NCBI GenBank assembly: GCA_014138725.1
Contig: JACJID010000002.1
Location: forward strand, 62,001-126,000
Length of the DNA stretch: 64,000 nt
Origin: Kutzneria viridogrisea
Lineage (GTDB): Bacteria > Actinomycetota > Actinomycetes > Mycobacteriales > Pseudonocardiaceae
Direction of reading: 5' to 3'
Positions 8,513 through 16,646 of this stretch are shown here, in pieces. Below the pieces are notes generated by a model. That model did no database searches and was not told the DNA's origin. It saw only the letters and a program-made list of their open reading frames with translations. Each line of letters starts with the position of its first letter. Within the stretch, counting starts at the first letter, position 1. The position numbers and the translations under genes are program-made.

Positions 8513-9919
8513 GTGGAGAAGACCTACGCGGGCGGTCGGTTGCGCGAGCTCCGGGAGGGTCGGTCGATGAGCCAGGCCGACCTGGCGCGCCTGCTGGAGA
8601 TCTCGCCGAGCTACGTCAGCCAGCTCGAGCACAACACCCGTCCGCTGACCCTGCCGGTGCTGCTGCGGCTGACCGCGGCCTTCGGCGTGGACGCCGAGTT
8701 CTTCGCCGCGCAGGACACCGCGCGCCTGGTGGCCGACGTGCGCGAGGTGTTCGCCGACGACCTCCTCGGGGCGGCGATCTCCCAGGGCGAGCTGGACGAG
8801 CTGACCACGAACCTGCCCGGGGTGGCGCGAACGCTGGTCGGGCTGCACCGCCGGTACCGCGAGGCGACCGAGAACGTGCTCGCGCTGGTGGCCGAGCACG
8901 GCCTGGACCGGACCGCGGCCCAGCTGCCACACGAGGAGATCCGCGACTACTTCTACCAGCGGCGCAACTACGTGGCCGAGCTCGACGAGCCCGCCGAGCG
9001 ACTGGCCGTGCAGCTGCGGTTGCGGCCCGGCGAGGTACGCAGCGGCCTGGCCGCCGGGCTCGCCGCACGCCACGGGGTCACCGTGACGACCGAGGGCATC
9101 GAGCCCGGCTCCGACCTGCACCGCTACGACCCGCAGCGGCGCGTGCTGTCGGTCTCGCCCACGCTGCGGCCGGGGCAGGCGGCCTTCCGGCTGGCCTCGC
9201 AGCTGGCCCTGTTCGAGGCCGGGCCGGTGATCGACCGACTGGCGGCCGAGGGGCCGTTCAGCGGGGACACCGCGCGCGGACTGGCCAGGATCGGGCTGGC
9301 CAACTACTTCGCGGGCGCGCTCGTGTTGCCCTACCGGCGTTTCCTCGGTGTGGCCGAACGCTTCCGCTACGACATCGCCCGGCTGTGCGATCACTTCGGC
9401 GTCGGCTTCGAGACCGTCTGCCACCGGCTGTCCACCCTGCAACGCCGGGGCGCCCGCGGCGTGCCGTTCTCCTTCGTCCGGGTGGACCGCGCGGGCAACA
9501 TCTCCAAGCGCCAGTCGGCCACGGGGTTCCACTTCTCCCGCGTCGGCGGCTCATGTCCACTGTGGACCGTCTACGAGGCGTTCAGCGCACCGGGCCGGAC
9601 CCTGACCCAGATCGCCGAACTGCCCGACGGCAAGAAGTACTTCTGGATCGCGCGCACGGTCTTCCGCGGGGTCGGCGCGCACGGCAGTCCCGGCAAGACC
9701 TTCGCGATCGGCCTGGGCTGCGAGCTGCGGCACGCCCGCAGGCTCGTCTACTCCGACGGGCTCGCGCTCGGCGAGGGCGCCGCCGTCACCCCGATCGGCA
9801 TGGGCTGCAAGGTCTGCGAGCGGCCGGCCTGCCCCCAGCGGGCGTTCCCGGTGATCGGCAAGCCGCTGCGGGTGGACGAGAACAGCAGCACGCTGGTGCC
9901 CTACCCACCCGCGGAGTGA
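8513..9919 (+). CDS. prpR: PrpR/RamB-type regulator (XRE HTH plus short-chain acyl-CoA sensing domain)
   Basis: 468 residues from GTG 8513 (then EKTYAGGRLRELREGRS); the frame is open upstream, but the family begins here. Residues 7-65 form an XRE helix-turn-helix (MSQADLARLLEISPSYVSQLEHNTRPLTLPVL). The middle and C-terminal parts match the DUF2083 short-chain acyl-CoA regulator family (YDPQRRVLSVSPTL..GQAAFRLASQLAL, RVDRAGNISKRQSATGFHFSRVGGSCPLW). Near the end GMGCKVCERPACPQRA supplies three clustered cysteines, matching the Fe-S-binding segment described for mycobacterial PrpR. It is divergent from prpDCB and presumably activates it in response to propionyl-CoA. A 55-bp inverted repeat follows 5 bp after the stop. 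Confidence 0.9.
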   Translation: MEKTYAGGRLRELREGRSMSQADLARLLEISPSYVSQLEHNTRPLTLPVLLRLTAAFGVDAEFFAAQDTARLVADVREVFADDLLGAAISQGELDELTTNLPGVARTLVGLHRRYREATENVLALVAEHGLDRTAAQLPHEEIRDYFYQRRNYVAELDEPAERLAVQLRLRPGEVRSGLAAGLAARHGVTVTTEGIEPGSDLHRYDPQRRVLSVSPTLRPGQAAFRLASQLALFEAGPVIDRLAAEGPFSGDTARGLARIGLANYFAGALVLPYRRFLGVAERFRYDIARLCDHFGVGFETVCHRLSTLQRRGARGVPFSFVRVDRAGNISKRQSATGFHFSRVGGSCPLWTVYEAFSAPGRTLTQIAELPDGKKYFWIARTVFRGVGAHGSPGKTFAIGLGCELRHARRLVYSDGLALGEGAAVTPIGMGCKVCERPACPQRAFPVIGKPLRVDENSSTLVPYPPAE

Positions 9920-9924
9920 GCGGG

Positions 9925-9979
9925 TGTCATGAAAGTGCCGTATGCGACATCTGATGTCGCATACGGCACTTTCATGACA
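9925..9979. repeat. Near-perfect 27+27 bp inverted repeat (ATGAAAGTGCC family)
   Basis: Bases 9925-9951 are the exact reverse complement of 9953-9979, leaving one unpaired base. The outer part is TGTCATGAAAGTGCCGTA and the inner part TGCGACATC. It begins 5 bp after the prpR stop and ends 19 bp before the next start, so it can act as a bidirectional hairpin terminator. It shares its ATGAAAGTGCCG / CGGCACTTTCAT ends with the repeat at 18228-18280. Confidence 0.85.
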
Positions 9980-9998
9980 TGGGGCGGGGCAGGCTAGG

Positions 9999-10775
9999 GT
10001 GTGCGCGGTGATCACCGTGGAGTTGCACCGGGACACCGCGGCCGAGCTGCGGCTGGCCCGTGAGATGTTCGCACTGATCGGCGCCGAGTTCTCCGAGGAC
10101 GACTCGGATCTGGACTCGGAGGCGCTGGGCTACGTCGCCGCCCGTGATGAGGCGGAACTGCTCGGCTTCGCGCGTCTGCTGGCCGCCGACACCGACGAGG
10201 ACCTGACCCTGGTCGACGTGTCCCTGGTCAGTCGCACCAGGCGCATGCTGGAGGGCACCTCGCACGTGACGGACCCGCACGAGGCCGAGGTCGTCACGGC
10301 GTTGCTGCGGGCCGCCGCCGAACTGGGCCCGATCGAGTGGCACGGCACGGACCGCAGCCCGGAGGGTGCCGCCGCGCGGGCACTGGGCGCGAGCGCGCAC
10401 GAGGAGATCGGCCGTCACTGGGGCAGCACGGACCTGGCCGCCTGGCAGCCGCCCGCCGGGCTGGTCGCGGCGCCGACCCAGTTGCTGGTCGAGGACGAGC
10501 TGCTCACGGTGGAGTCCAGGCAGGTGCAGCTCACGGCGCTGGTGCGGGACACGACGGCACTGGTGGAGTACCCGGAGCACGAGGGCGCCGCCCCCGCGGA
10601 GCTGGCGGCCGTGCTCGCCGCGCTGATCGAGCGGCTGCGCGCCGAGCACTCCGAGGTCACCGAGCTGGCCGTGCGCGAGTTCGACGACGCCGAACTGGCC
10701 AAGGCCGCCGAGCTGGCTGGCCTGCACGTGGTGGAGCGCTGGCTGACCTACCGGTCGGCGGCCCAGCCCGCGTAG
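9999..10775 (+). CDS. GNAT-like protein of unknown function
   Basis: 258 residues from GTG 9999; a GTG at 10008 (ITVELHRDTAAELRLAREM) would remove three residues and is equally plausible, as neither has a strong ribosome site. The protein is acidic and Ala-rich. The segment GPIEWHGTDRSPEGAAARALGASAHEEIGRHWGSTDLA resembles the end of a first GNAT acetyltransferase lobe in tandem-GNAT actinobacterial proteins (compare 'RSxEGxAFAxxxGF'). The acetyl-CoA P-loop (Q/RxxGxG/A) is not obvious, so it may be degenerate. Its last 28 bp overlap the convergent pseudouridine synthase gene. Function cannot be assigned. Confidence 0.65.
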   Translation: MCAVITVELHRDTAAELRLAREMFALIGAEFSEDDSDLDSEALGYVAARDEAELLGFARLLAADTDEDLTLVDVSLVSRTRRMLEGTSHVTDPHEAEVVTALLRAAAELGPIEWHGTDRSPEGAAARALGASAHEEIGRHWGSTDLAAWQPPAGLVAAPTQLLVEDELLTVESRQVQLTALVRDTTALVEYPEHEGAAPAELAAVLAALIERLRAEHSEVTELAVREFDDAELAKAAELAGLHVVERWLTYRSAAQPA

Positions 10776-11683
10776 TCGGTCCAGGACCGCAACACGGCAC
10801 GGCTTTCGAACCGGCGCGGCCGACCGCTGACCGGGTCGGTGAAGGCCAGCACCTTGGCCAGCAGTTGCAGGGGCCGGGTGAAGTCGTCCAGGGGCTTCTC
10901 GGTGAGCACCGGGTAGAAGTCGTCACCCAGGATGGGCAGGCCCAGGCCGCTCATGTGCAGGCGCAGCTGGTGGGTTCGGCCGGTGGCGGGCAGCAGCCGG
11001 TACCGGCCCAGCCCGTCCCGGTGCTCCATCAGCTCGACCCGGCTCTCCGCGTTCGGCTCACCGGGCAGTTCCTGGGCGGTGATCACCCCGCGCTCCTTGA
11101 CGATCCTGCTGCGCACCACGCGCGGCAGGTCCAGCTCGGGGTCGTACCGGGCGATCGCCTCGTACTCCTTGTGCACCAGGCGGTCCCGGAACAGGTTCTG
11201 GTACGCCCCGCGCCGCTCCCGCCGGACCACGAACATCACCAGCCCCGCGGTGACCCGGTCCAGCCGGTGCGCCGGGCTCAGGTCGGGCAGGTCCAGTTCC
11301 TGGCGCAGCCGCACCAGCGCGGTCTGCGCGATGTGCTGCCCGCGCGGGATCGTCGCCAGGAAGTGCGGCTTGTCCACCACGAGCAGGTCCTCGTCCCGGT
11401 GCACCACGCCGATCTCGAACGGGACCTCGGTCTCCACCGGCAGGTCCCGGTGGAACCACACGAAGGAGTTCGGCACGAACGGGGCGGTCGGCGCCAGCGG
11501 CCCGTTCTGGTCGACGATCCGCCCCTCGGCCAGCATCTGCCCGATCCGCTCGGGGTCCACCCTGGGCAGCCGCTCCACCAGGTGCTCGTGCACGGTGGCC
11601 CACGGCCCCTGCGCTGGCATGCGCATCCGCACCGGGTCCAGCCCGTACCGCTGCGGCAGCGGGGGCCTGAGCTTGCGTCTCAT
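10748..11683 (-). CDS. RluA-family RNA pseudouridine synthase
   Basis: 311 residues. The catalytic motif AHRLDRVTAGLVMF (catalytic Asp in HRLD) is at about residue 140, preceded by VVHRDEDLLVVDKPHFLATIPRG and followed by VHKEYEAIAR, LPATGRTHQLRLHMSGLGLPILGDDFYP and RFES. These give the full order of the RluA-type catalytic domain. The N-terminal segment (VHEHLVERLPRVDPERIGQMLAEGRIVDQNG) is S4-like. The target is a uridine in rRNA or tRNA; which one cannot be said. It is convergent with the GNAT-like gene (28-bp overlap), and its start lies 10 bp past the end of the multicopper oxidase gene. Confidence 0.9.
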   Translation of the reverse strand: MRRKLRPPLPQRYGLDPVRMRMPAQGPWATVHEHLVERLPRVDPERIGQMLAEGRIVDQNGPLAPTAPFVPNSFVWFHRDLPVETEVPFEIGVVHRDEDLLVVDKPHFLATIPRGQHIAQTALVRLRQELDLPDLSPAHRLDRVTAGLVMFVVRRERRGAYQNLFRDRLVHKEYEAIARYDPELDLPRVVRSRIVKERGVITAQELPGEPNAESRVELMEHRDGLGRYRLLPATGRTHQLRLHMSGLGLPILGDDFYPVLTEKPLDDFTRPLQLLAKVLAFTDPVSGRPRRFESRAVLRSWTDYAGWAADR

Positions 11684-11693
11684 CGCGAGCAGC

Positions 11694-13664
11694 CTAACCC
11701 GGGACGACCTGGACAGGCCGCATCATCTCGTTGTCCTCGTGACCCAGGACGTGGCAGTGCAGGACGTAGCGGCCGGGCAGGTCGAAACGTGCCGCCACCC
11801 TGGTGGACTCCCGCGGGTAGACGATCACGGTGTCCTTGCGGCCGGTCTCCCAGTGCTCCGGCGGCCGGGTCGCGCCGCCGAGGGTGCACCGGCCGAGGAC
11901 CTGGAACTGCACCTGGTGGAGGTGGATCGGGTGGGCGTCGTTGGTGAAATTGGTCAGCTCCCAGACCTGGGTGGCGTTGACCGTGGGGAACTCGGTGACG
12001 GCCGCCTCCCAGCCAAGCGGCTCAGCGGTCCCGTCCGCCCTGACGGTGCCGAGCATCATGCGCACCGGTACCTGCGGGGAGTAGCGGGAAGTCGTCTCGT
12101 TGAGCGAGATCCGCCAGGTTCGTTCGGCCGCGCCCAGCGGTCCCGCGGCGGGCAGGCTCAACTGTGCCGGGTCCACGGTGGTGTCCCGCGAACCCAGTGG
12201 TACCACCACGAACTTCATCACCTGGCCGGAGGTGGCCGGATCGGCCGGCATGGCCCCCACGGGCCCGGCGAACAGCCGGTCGGGGCCCTCATTGATCAGG
12301 TACAGCTCACTGCCGACGGGGACACCGGTGAAGTCGACGATCAGGTCGGCGCGTTCGGCCGGGGCACACAGCACCTGCCCCAGACGCACCGGCTTGGTCA
12401 GGAAGCCGCCGTCCGAACCGATCTGCCACCAGGTCAGCGCCGGTGGCACCGGCCTGGCGGCGAGCGGGTTGGCGACGATCTTGAGCAGCAGGGTGCGCGC
12501 GTTGCAGGCGTTGAGCAACCGGAACCGGTAGCGGCGGGGTTCGACCGTCAGCACCGGCCAGCAGCGGCCGTTGACCACCATCGTGTCGCCGAAGGAGGTC
12601 GGTGTCCACAGTGGAGGAACGTCGCCGAACGGCACGAACCGCACGTCCGCCGGGATGCCGCCGGCGAGTCCGCACGTCGGCGGGAAGCAGATCGAGCCGT
12701 CGGGTGCGAAGGAGCGGTCCTGGACCACCAGCGCGATCTCGTGGCGGCCGGCGGGCAGCACTCCGGCCGGGAGATCGTGCCGGCCGCCGCGAACGACATA
12801 GCAGCCGACCAGCCCGGCATGGATGTTCAACCTGGCCATCCCCAGCGCGTGGTCGTGGTACCACAGCATGCACGCGGGCTGGTCGTTGCCGTACTGGAAG
12901 ACGGCGGTCCCGGGACGCCAACGCGCGCGGAAGCGTTCCGCCGCCAGGAAGCGGTGCTGGTCGTAGTACGTGCCAGCTCTCGCGTACCCGGTCGGGACGT
13001 CCCGCGCGTTCGGCAGGTACCAGGCGGAGGGGTAGCCGTCGCTGTCCTCGGTGCTGTGCCCGCCGTGCAGGTGGGTGACGATCGGCACCGGCCCCTGGTA
13101 GCCCGACGGGGTCGCGGTGAACGTGGGGCGGCTGTCCCGGCCTTCCGGACCGCCGGGCGGGTTGGCCCAGTGCAGGGTCTGGTCGACCGGGAACAGGTGC
13201 GGAAGGTAGCGCCCGTTGTCGTCGAGGAGGTGGTTGACCCAGTTGACGCGCACGGGCCGACCGCAGCGCGCCTCGATGGTGAAACCCGGACTGTGCCACG
13301 TCTTCGGGGTCTCGACGGCTCCGTAACCCCACACGGTGGTACCGGGAAAGCCCTCGGGGAGCACCTGTTGCCTGAACTGCCGCACACTGATCGTGTAGAC
13401 GTCGAGGTCGTGGGTCGTCCAGGACGGGGGCATCACGGGCAGGACTGGCAACAGGCTGACGTACTTGGGGATTGTCGCCGGGTCGAGCACCCCGCTGCCG
13501 GTGCAGGTCGCGGGACGCGGTGGTGGCGTGGCGGTGGAGGGAGCGCCGAAGGACATCGCAGCGGCGACGACGCCGCCCAGTCTCGTGGCCCTGAGCAGGG
13601 ATCTCCTGCCGAGTCGGCCGGCAGCGGCACCGTCGGCGGGCGGTGACCGATCGGGTTCATCCAT
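11694..13664 (-). CDS. Multicopper oxidase with twin-arginine-type signal
   Basis: 656 residues from ATG 13664. The N-terminus RLGRRSLLRATRLGGVVAAAMSFG has the RR-hydrophobic layout of a Tat signal. All four copper-ligand blocks are present: THLHGG (about 205), WYHDHALG (about 275), HPIHLHQVQFQV (about 590) and HCHVLGHEDNEMM (about 640), so type 1, 2 and 3 copper sites appear complete; the M after the last block fits the T1 axial ligand. The closest style is the large phenoxazinone-synthase/bilirubin-oxidase-like branch. The physiological substrate is unknown. It is divergent from the PadR gene; the 20-bp palindrome between them could control both. Confidence 0.9.
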   Translation of the reverse strand: MDEPDRSPPADGAAAGRLGRRSLLRATRLGGVVAAAMSFGAPSTATPPPRPATCTGSGVLDPATIPKYVSLLPVLPVMPPSWTTHDLDVYTISVRQFRQQVLPEGFPGTTVWGYGAVETPKTWHSPGFTIEARCGRPVRVNWVNHLLDDNGRYLPHLFPVDQTLHWANPPGGPEGRDSRPTFTATPSGYQGPVPIVTHLHGGHSTEDSDGYPSAWYLPNARDVPTGYARAGTYYDQHRFLAAERFRARWRPGTAVFQYGNDQPACMLWYHDHALGMARLNIHAGLVGCYVVRGGRHDLPAGVLPAGRHEIALVVQDRSFAPDGSICFPPTCGLAGGIPADVRFVPFGDVPPLWTPTSFGDTMVVNGRCWPVLTVEPRRYRFRLLNACNARTLLLKIVANPLAARPVPPALTWWQIGSDGGFLTKPVRLGQVLCAPAERADLIVDFTGVPVGSELYLINEGPDRLFAGPVGAMPADPATSGQVMKFVVVPLGSRDTTVDPAQLSLPAAGPLGAAERTWRISLNETTSRYSPQVPVRMMLGTVRADGTAEPLGWEAAVTEFPTVNATQVWELTNFTNDAHPIHLHQVQFQVLGRCTLGGATRPPEHWETGRKDTVIVYPRESTRVAARFDLPGRYVLHCHVLGHEDNEMMRPVQVVPG

Positions 13665-13863
13665 GGCGTCCACTCGCTCCCCTGTCTCACGGGCTGATCG
13701 CTGAACCACCAGCTTGTGTCCTCGGGCGGCGTTGACTCAGTACGCACGGCACACGTCTCGCGTTCGACCGGATCCCGTTCTGCCCGTGCGCCTTGGCGAC
13801 CAGCGGAGCGGGTGTCGAACCGGCCGCCGAGGGCATGGCGGAGACCGGATTTCCACCCAGTGA

Positions 13864-13883
13864 TATCGATTCCGGAATCGATA
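13864..13883. promoter_or_regulatory. Perfect 20-bp palindrome between multicopper oxidase and padR
   Basis: TATCGATTCCGGAATCGATA is self-complementary over all 20 bases. It sits in the AT-rich 275-bp divergent region and looks like a dimeric regulator's operator. The PadR protein encoded 57 bp downstream is the obvious candidate binder (inference). Confidence 0.6.
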
Positions 13884-13911
13884 CCATCCACTAATATTCC
13901 ACCCATTCGCC

Positions 13912-13929
13912 CTATCTCTACATAGATAG
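13912..13929 (+). promoter_or_regulatory. Second inverted repeat at the padR promoter
   Basis: CTATCT-CTACAT-AGATAG has 6-bp arms and lies 10 bp upstream of the padR ATG. Its AT-rich core could overlap the -10 region of padR, consistent with autoregulation. Confidence 0.5.
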
Positions 13930-13939
13930 AATTGAGCCC

Positions 13940-14275
13940 ATGGGGACTCGAATTCGGCTGACCAGGGCGACCCGTGCGGTGGTGCGGGCGCTGGTGCACG
14001 AGCAGGAGTGCTACGGACTGGAGATCATCCAGAGCACTCGCCTGGCCAGCGGGACGGTCTACCCGATACTGGCGCGCCTGGAGCGCCAGGGCTGCCTGCA
14101 CAGCCGGTGGGAGACCGACGAGGTGCAGGCCAGGGGTCCCCGGCGACGGTTCTACCGACTCACCCCGCTCGGGCTGGCGCTGGCCAGGTCGGTGGCGGGG
14201 GCGGGCGGGGTCGAACGGGGGGTCGGGACCGGCGGTGCGCCGGTACGACCGGCACTGGGAGGTGCAGGGGGTTGA
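13940..14275 (+). CDS. PadR-family transcriptional regulator
   Basis: 111 residues. The winged-helix core is clear: AVVRALVHEQECYGLEIIQSTRLASGTVYPILARLERQGCLHSRWE, with the GTVYPxLxRLExxG recognition signature, then RGPRRRFYRLTPLGLALA for the wing. The C-terminus is a short Gly/Ala tail without the long dimerisation helix of class I PadR proteins, so it belongs to the small PadR class. It is the first gene of a tightly overlapping three-gene operon; its TGA overlaps the TTG start of the nucleosidase gene. Two palindromes upstream suggest autoregulation. Confidence 0.9.
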   Translation: MGTRIRLTRATRAVVRALVHEQECYGLEIIQSTRLASGTVYPILARLERQGCLHSRWETDEVQARGPRRRFYRLTPLGLALARSVAGAGGVERGVGTGGAPVRPALGGAGG

Positions 14276-15489
14276 GGGGACCACGGGAGGGCGGCCCGCA
14301 ACGGCTGTGCGAGTGGGCGGCCAGGCGGCTGGAGCCGGAACTGGCGCGGCGCTACCGGGAGGAGTGGCTGGCCGATCTGTCCTTCATGGACAGTCCGGTC
14401 GCGCGCTGGCACTACGCGCTGTGCCTGCTGGCCACGGCGCACCGGATGCGCGCGCCGAGGCCGCACAGCGAGCCGCGCACGACGCTGCGCTGGGTGCTGG
14501 ACGGGCTGGGGCTGTTGGGGGTGGGCAGCATGGTGGCGCTGAAGGTGGCACCGAACCAGTCGATCGTGCCGCTGTTCCTGCTGACCATCCCGTTCGTGAT
14601 CCGGCTCGGGGTCAACCTGCCCGGGGCGGCGGGCCGCTTCCTGGTGAACACCGCGCTGGAGATCAACCACTTCCGCCGCCCCGCCCTGCCGCCCGCGGTG
14701 CGGCGCCACCCCGAGCAGGAGATCACGCCGCCCGACCACGTGGCGGTGATCATCACAGCGCTGGAGGTCGAGCAGCGCGCGGTTCGCGCGCACCTGGAGA
14801 CCCCGGCCGAGGACCTGGTGACCGTGCCGGTGCGCGGAACCCTCTACGAGGTGGGCAGGTTCGGCTCGTGGACGGTCGCCGTGGCGCAGGTGGGCGCGGG
14901 CAACACCACCGCGGGCATCCACCTGGAACGTGCCATGTGGACGTTCAACCCGGAGGTCGTGCTGTTCGTGGGCGTCGCGGGCGGTCTGCGCGAGGTGCGC
15001 CTTGGCGACGTCGTGGTGGCCGACCTGGTGCTGGACTACGAGAGCGCCAAGGAGGTCGACGGCGCGTACCTGCCGAGGATCCACAGCCAGCCCGCCCCGC
15101 ACCGACTGGTGCAGCGGGCGCAGGCCGTCGCCCGCAACGAGCACTGGCAGCAGCGGATCGCCCCTGGCTCGCCCGCGGCCGACCCGGTGGCCCTGGTGCG
15201 GCCGATCGCCGCGGGCAGCAAGGTGGTCGCCGACGACCACGCGCGCACCGCGGAGCTGCTGCGCAGGCTGTGCAGCGAGGCGGTGGCCGTGGAGATGGAG
15301 GGCTTCGGCTTCCTCCAGGGCGCGCACCTCAACGGCGGGGTGGACGCGGCCGTGGTGCGCGGGGTGTCGGACCTGTTGTCGGACAAGGACAGCGCGCACG
15401 ACCAGTGCTGGCAACCGGTGGCGGCGGGCAACGCGGCGGCCTTCGCCTTCGAGCTGCTGGACAGCCTCAGCGGAGTCGCGGTCCGGTGA
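14272..15489 (+). CDS. Membrane-anchored nucleoside phosphorylase/nucleosidase-like protein
   Basis: 405 residues if it starts at TTG 14272, which overlaps the padR stop; the first ATG (14387) would cut into a conserved-looking region. Residues 1-60 (EPELARRYREEWLADL) are cytosolic. About 74-116 holds two hydrophobic segments (WVLDGLGLLGVGSMVAL and IVPLFLLTIPFVIRLGV). From about 160 to the end is a PNP_UDP/MTA-SAH nucleosidase-type domain: VAVIITALEVEQRAV, VAQVGAGNTTAGIHLERA, LFVGVAGGLREVRLGDVVVAD, VAVEMEGFGF (substrate-binding Met-Glu) and VVRGVSDLL (catalytic Asp). Such domains cleave N-glycosidic bonds of nucleosides or nucleotides and occur as effectors in nucleotide-dependent conflict systems. 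It is co-encoded with a cyclase-like protein. Confidence 0.82.
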   Translation: MRGPREGGPQRLCEWAARRLEPELARRYREEWLADLSFMDSPVARWHYALCLLATAHRMRAPRPHSEPRTTLRWVLDGLGLLGVGSMVALKVAPNQSIVPLFLLTIPFVIRLGVNLPGAAGRFLVNTALEINHFRRPALPPAVRRHPEQEITPPDHVAVIITALEVEQRAVRAHLETPAEDLVTVPVRGTLYEVGRFGSWTVAVAQVGAGNTTAGIHLERAMWTFNPEVVLFVGVAGGLREVRLGDVVVADLVLDYESAKEVDGAYLPRIHSQPAPHRLVQRAQAVARNEHWQQRIAPGSPAADPVALVRPIAAGSKVVADDHARTAELLRRLCSEAVAVEMEGFGFLQGAHLNGGVDAAVVRGVSDLLSDKDSAHDQCWQPVAAGNAAAFAFELLDSLSGVAVR

Positions 15490-16640
15490 GCGCGGCGGGT
15501 TTCCAGGCCGGGACCACCTACGAGAACGTCTACCTGTTGTTCGTGGACGCCGCGGGCTCCTCCACGATCCTGGCGTCCAACCCGCGCGACCAGGCGGTGC
15601 GGGCCTTCGACCTGGTGCAGCGGCGCGCACTGTCCCGTGTGGAGGGTCGCTGCGCGCGGGCCGGGGTGTGGAGCTGGCGCGGGGACGGCGGTTTCCTGGT
15701 GGTGCACGACGAGGAGGAGAGCACGGCGCTGCACGTGGCGCTGACCGCGGGCATCGGGCTGCTCACCGAGGACCTGCCCGAGCTGCGCGAGGAGTTCGCG
15801 CGCATCGGCGTGCGCGGGGAACTGCACCTGCGCATCGCCCTGCACAAGGCGACGATCTCCTACCCCGGCGGGGACACCGGCTCGGTGCACTCCCCCGAGA
15901 TCGACTTCGCGGCGCACCTGGAGGAGGCCAGCCCGCCGGACTGCCTGGCCATCTCCGATGCCGTGTACCGGGTCGCCGGCGCGCTGGCCGAGGGCTTCGA
16001 GGCGGTGGGCGGCTTCGAGGGCAGGCCCGTGCACCTGCTCAGCACCGGCCCGGCGGGCGAGGCGCGACGCGCGTGGCTGACCACCTCGGGGCTGGCCCAG
16101 GGCACGCTGGTGCACGCCTACCCGGAACGCCCGAGCCAGCAGCAGAAGGCTCGGCTGGTCGACACCGCCAGCGAGGTGATCGACCTGGGCACCGCGCTGA
16201 ACACCTGCGCCAGCTTCCTGACCACCACCGAGCGGCCCGCCCTCTACCGGGAGGCGGTGCTGCGGCTGCTGGCCAGGGGCGGCACGTACCGCTGCGTGCT
16301 GCTGGACCCGGACTGCCCGGCCACCAAGGCGATCGGCGAGCTGCGCGGGGAGGACCTGGCCGCCAAGATCCACGGGTCGCTGGCGCGCTTCGCCCGGTTC
16401 CGGCGCCGCCACGGGGCCGAGGGCCTGCACGTCTACCACACGACGGTGTTCCCCGGCTTCGCCGCGCTGGCCGCCGACCTGGAGCTGATCCTGTACTCGC
16501 CGTACCTGCTGGGCACCGGCACCCCGGTGGAGCGCGCGGACATGCCGCACTACCTGCTCACGCCCACGGCGGGACGGCTGTTCACCGACGTGCGCTCCAC
16601 CGTGGCCGAGATCGTCGGGGACCTGCGGCGGGTGCTGTGA
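15486..16640 (+). CDS. Class III nucleotide cyclase-like protein with C-terminal PLD/DUF5919-like domain
   Basis: 384 residues from GTG 15486, overlapping the preceding stop by 4 bp. Residues 14-200 have the class III cyclase layout: YLLFVDAAGSSTIL with a metal-binding Asp at 21, WRGDGGFLVVHDEE with the second Asp at 67, LHLRIALHKATISY, then EIDFAAHLEEASPPDCLAISDAVYR. In the usual 'vNxAARL' segment the Asn and Arg are replaced (IDFAAHL), so catalysis or base specificity may differ. Residues 225-384 (LLARGGTYRCVLLDPDCPATKA ... LELILYSPYLLGTG) look like the C-terminal domain seen in DUF5919-type proteins, without HKD motifs. A soluble signal-producing partner of the membrane nucleosidase is inferred. 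Confidence 0.72.
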   Translation: MSAAGFQAGTTYENVYLLFVDAAGSSTILASNPRDQAVRAFDLVQRRALSRVEGRCARAGVWSWRGDGGFLVVHDEEESTALHVALTAGIGLLTEDLPELREEFARIGVRGELHLRIALHKATISYPGGDTGSVHSPEIDFAAHLEEASPPDCLAISDAVYRVAGALAEGFEAVGGFEGRPVHLLSTGPAGEARRAWLTTSGLAQGTLVHAYPERPSQQQKARLVDTASEVIDLGTALNTCASFLTTTERPALYREAVLRLLARGGTYRCVLLDPDCPATKAIGELRGEDLAAKIHGSLARFARFRRRHGAEGLHVYHTTVFPGFAALAADLELILYSPYLLGTGTPVERADMPHYLLTPTAGRLFTDVRSTVAEIVGDLRRVL

Positions 16641-16646
16641 GGGCGG

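Noticed and set aside
10932-13646. 904-codon rightward frame opposite the pseudouridine synthase and multicopper oxidase
   Set aside because: No motif; it runs across two real genes on the other strand and has shadow composition.
13433-14284. Leftward 283-codon frame across the padR promoter and padR
   Set aside because: It would run antisense through a clear PadR gene and through both palindromes; no domain.
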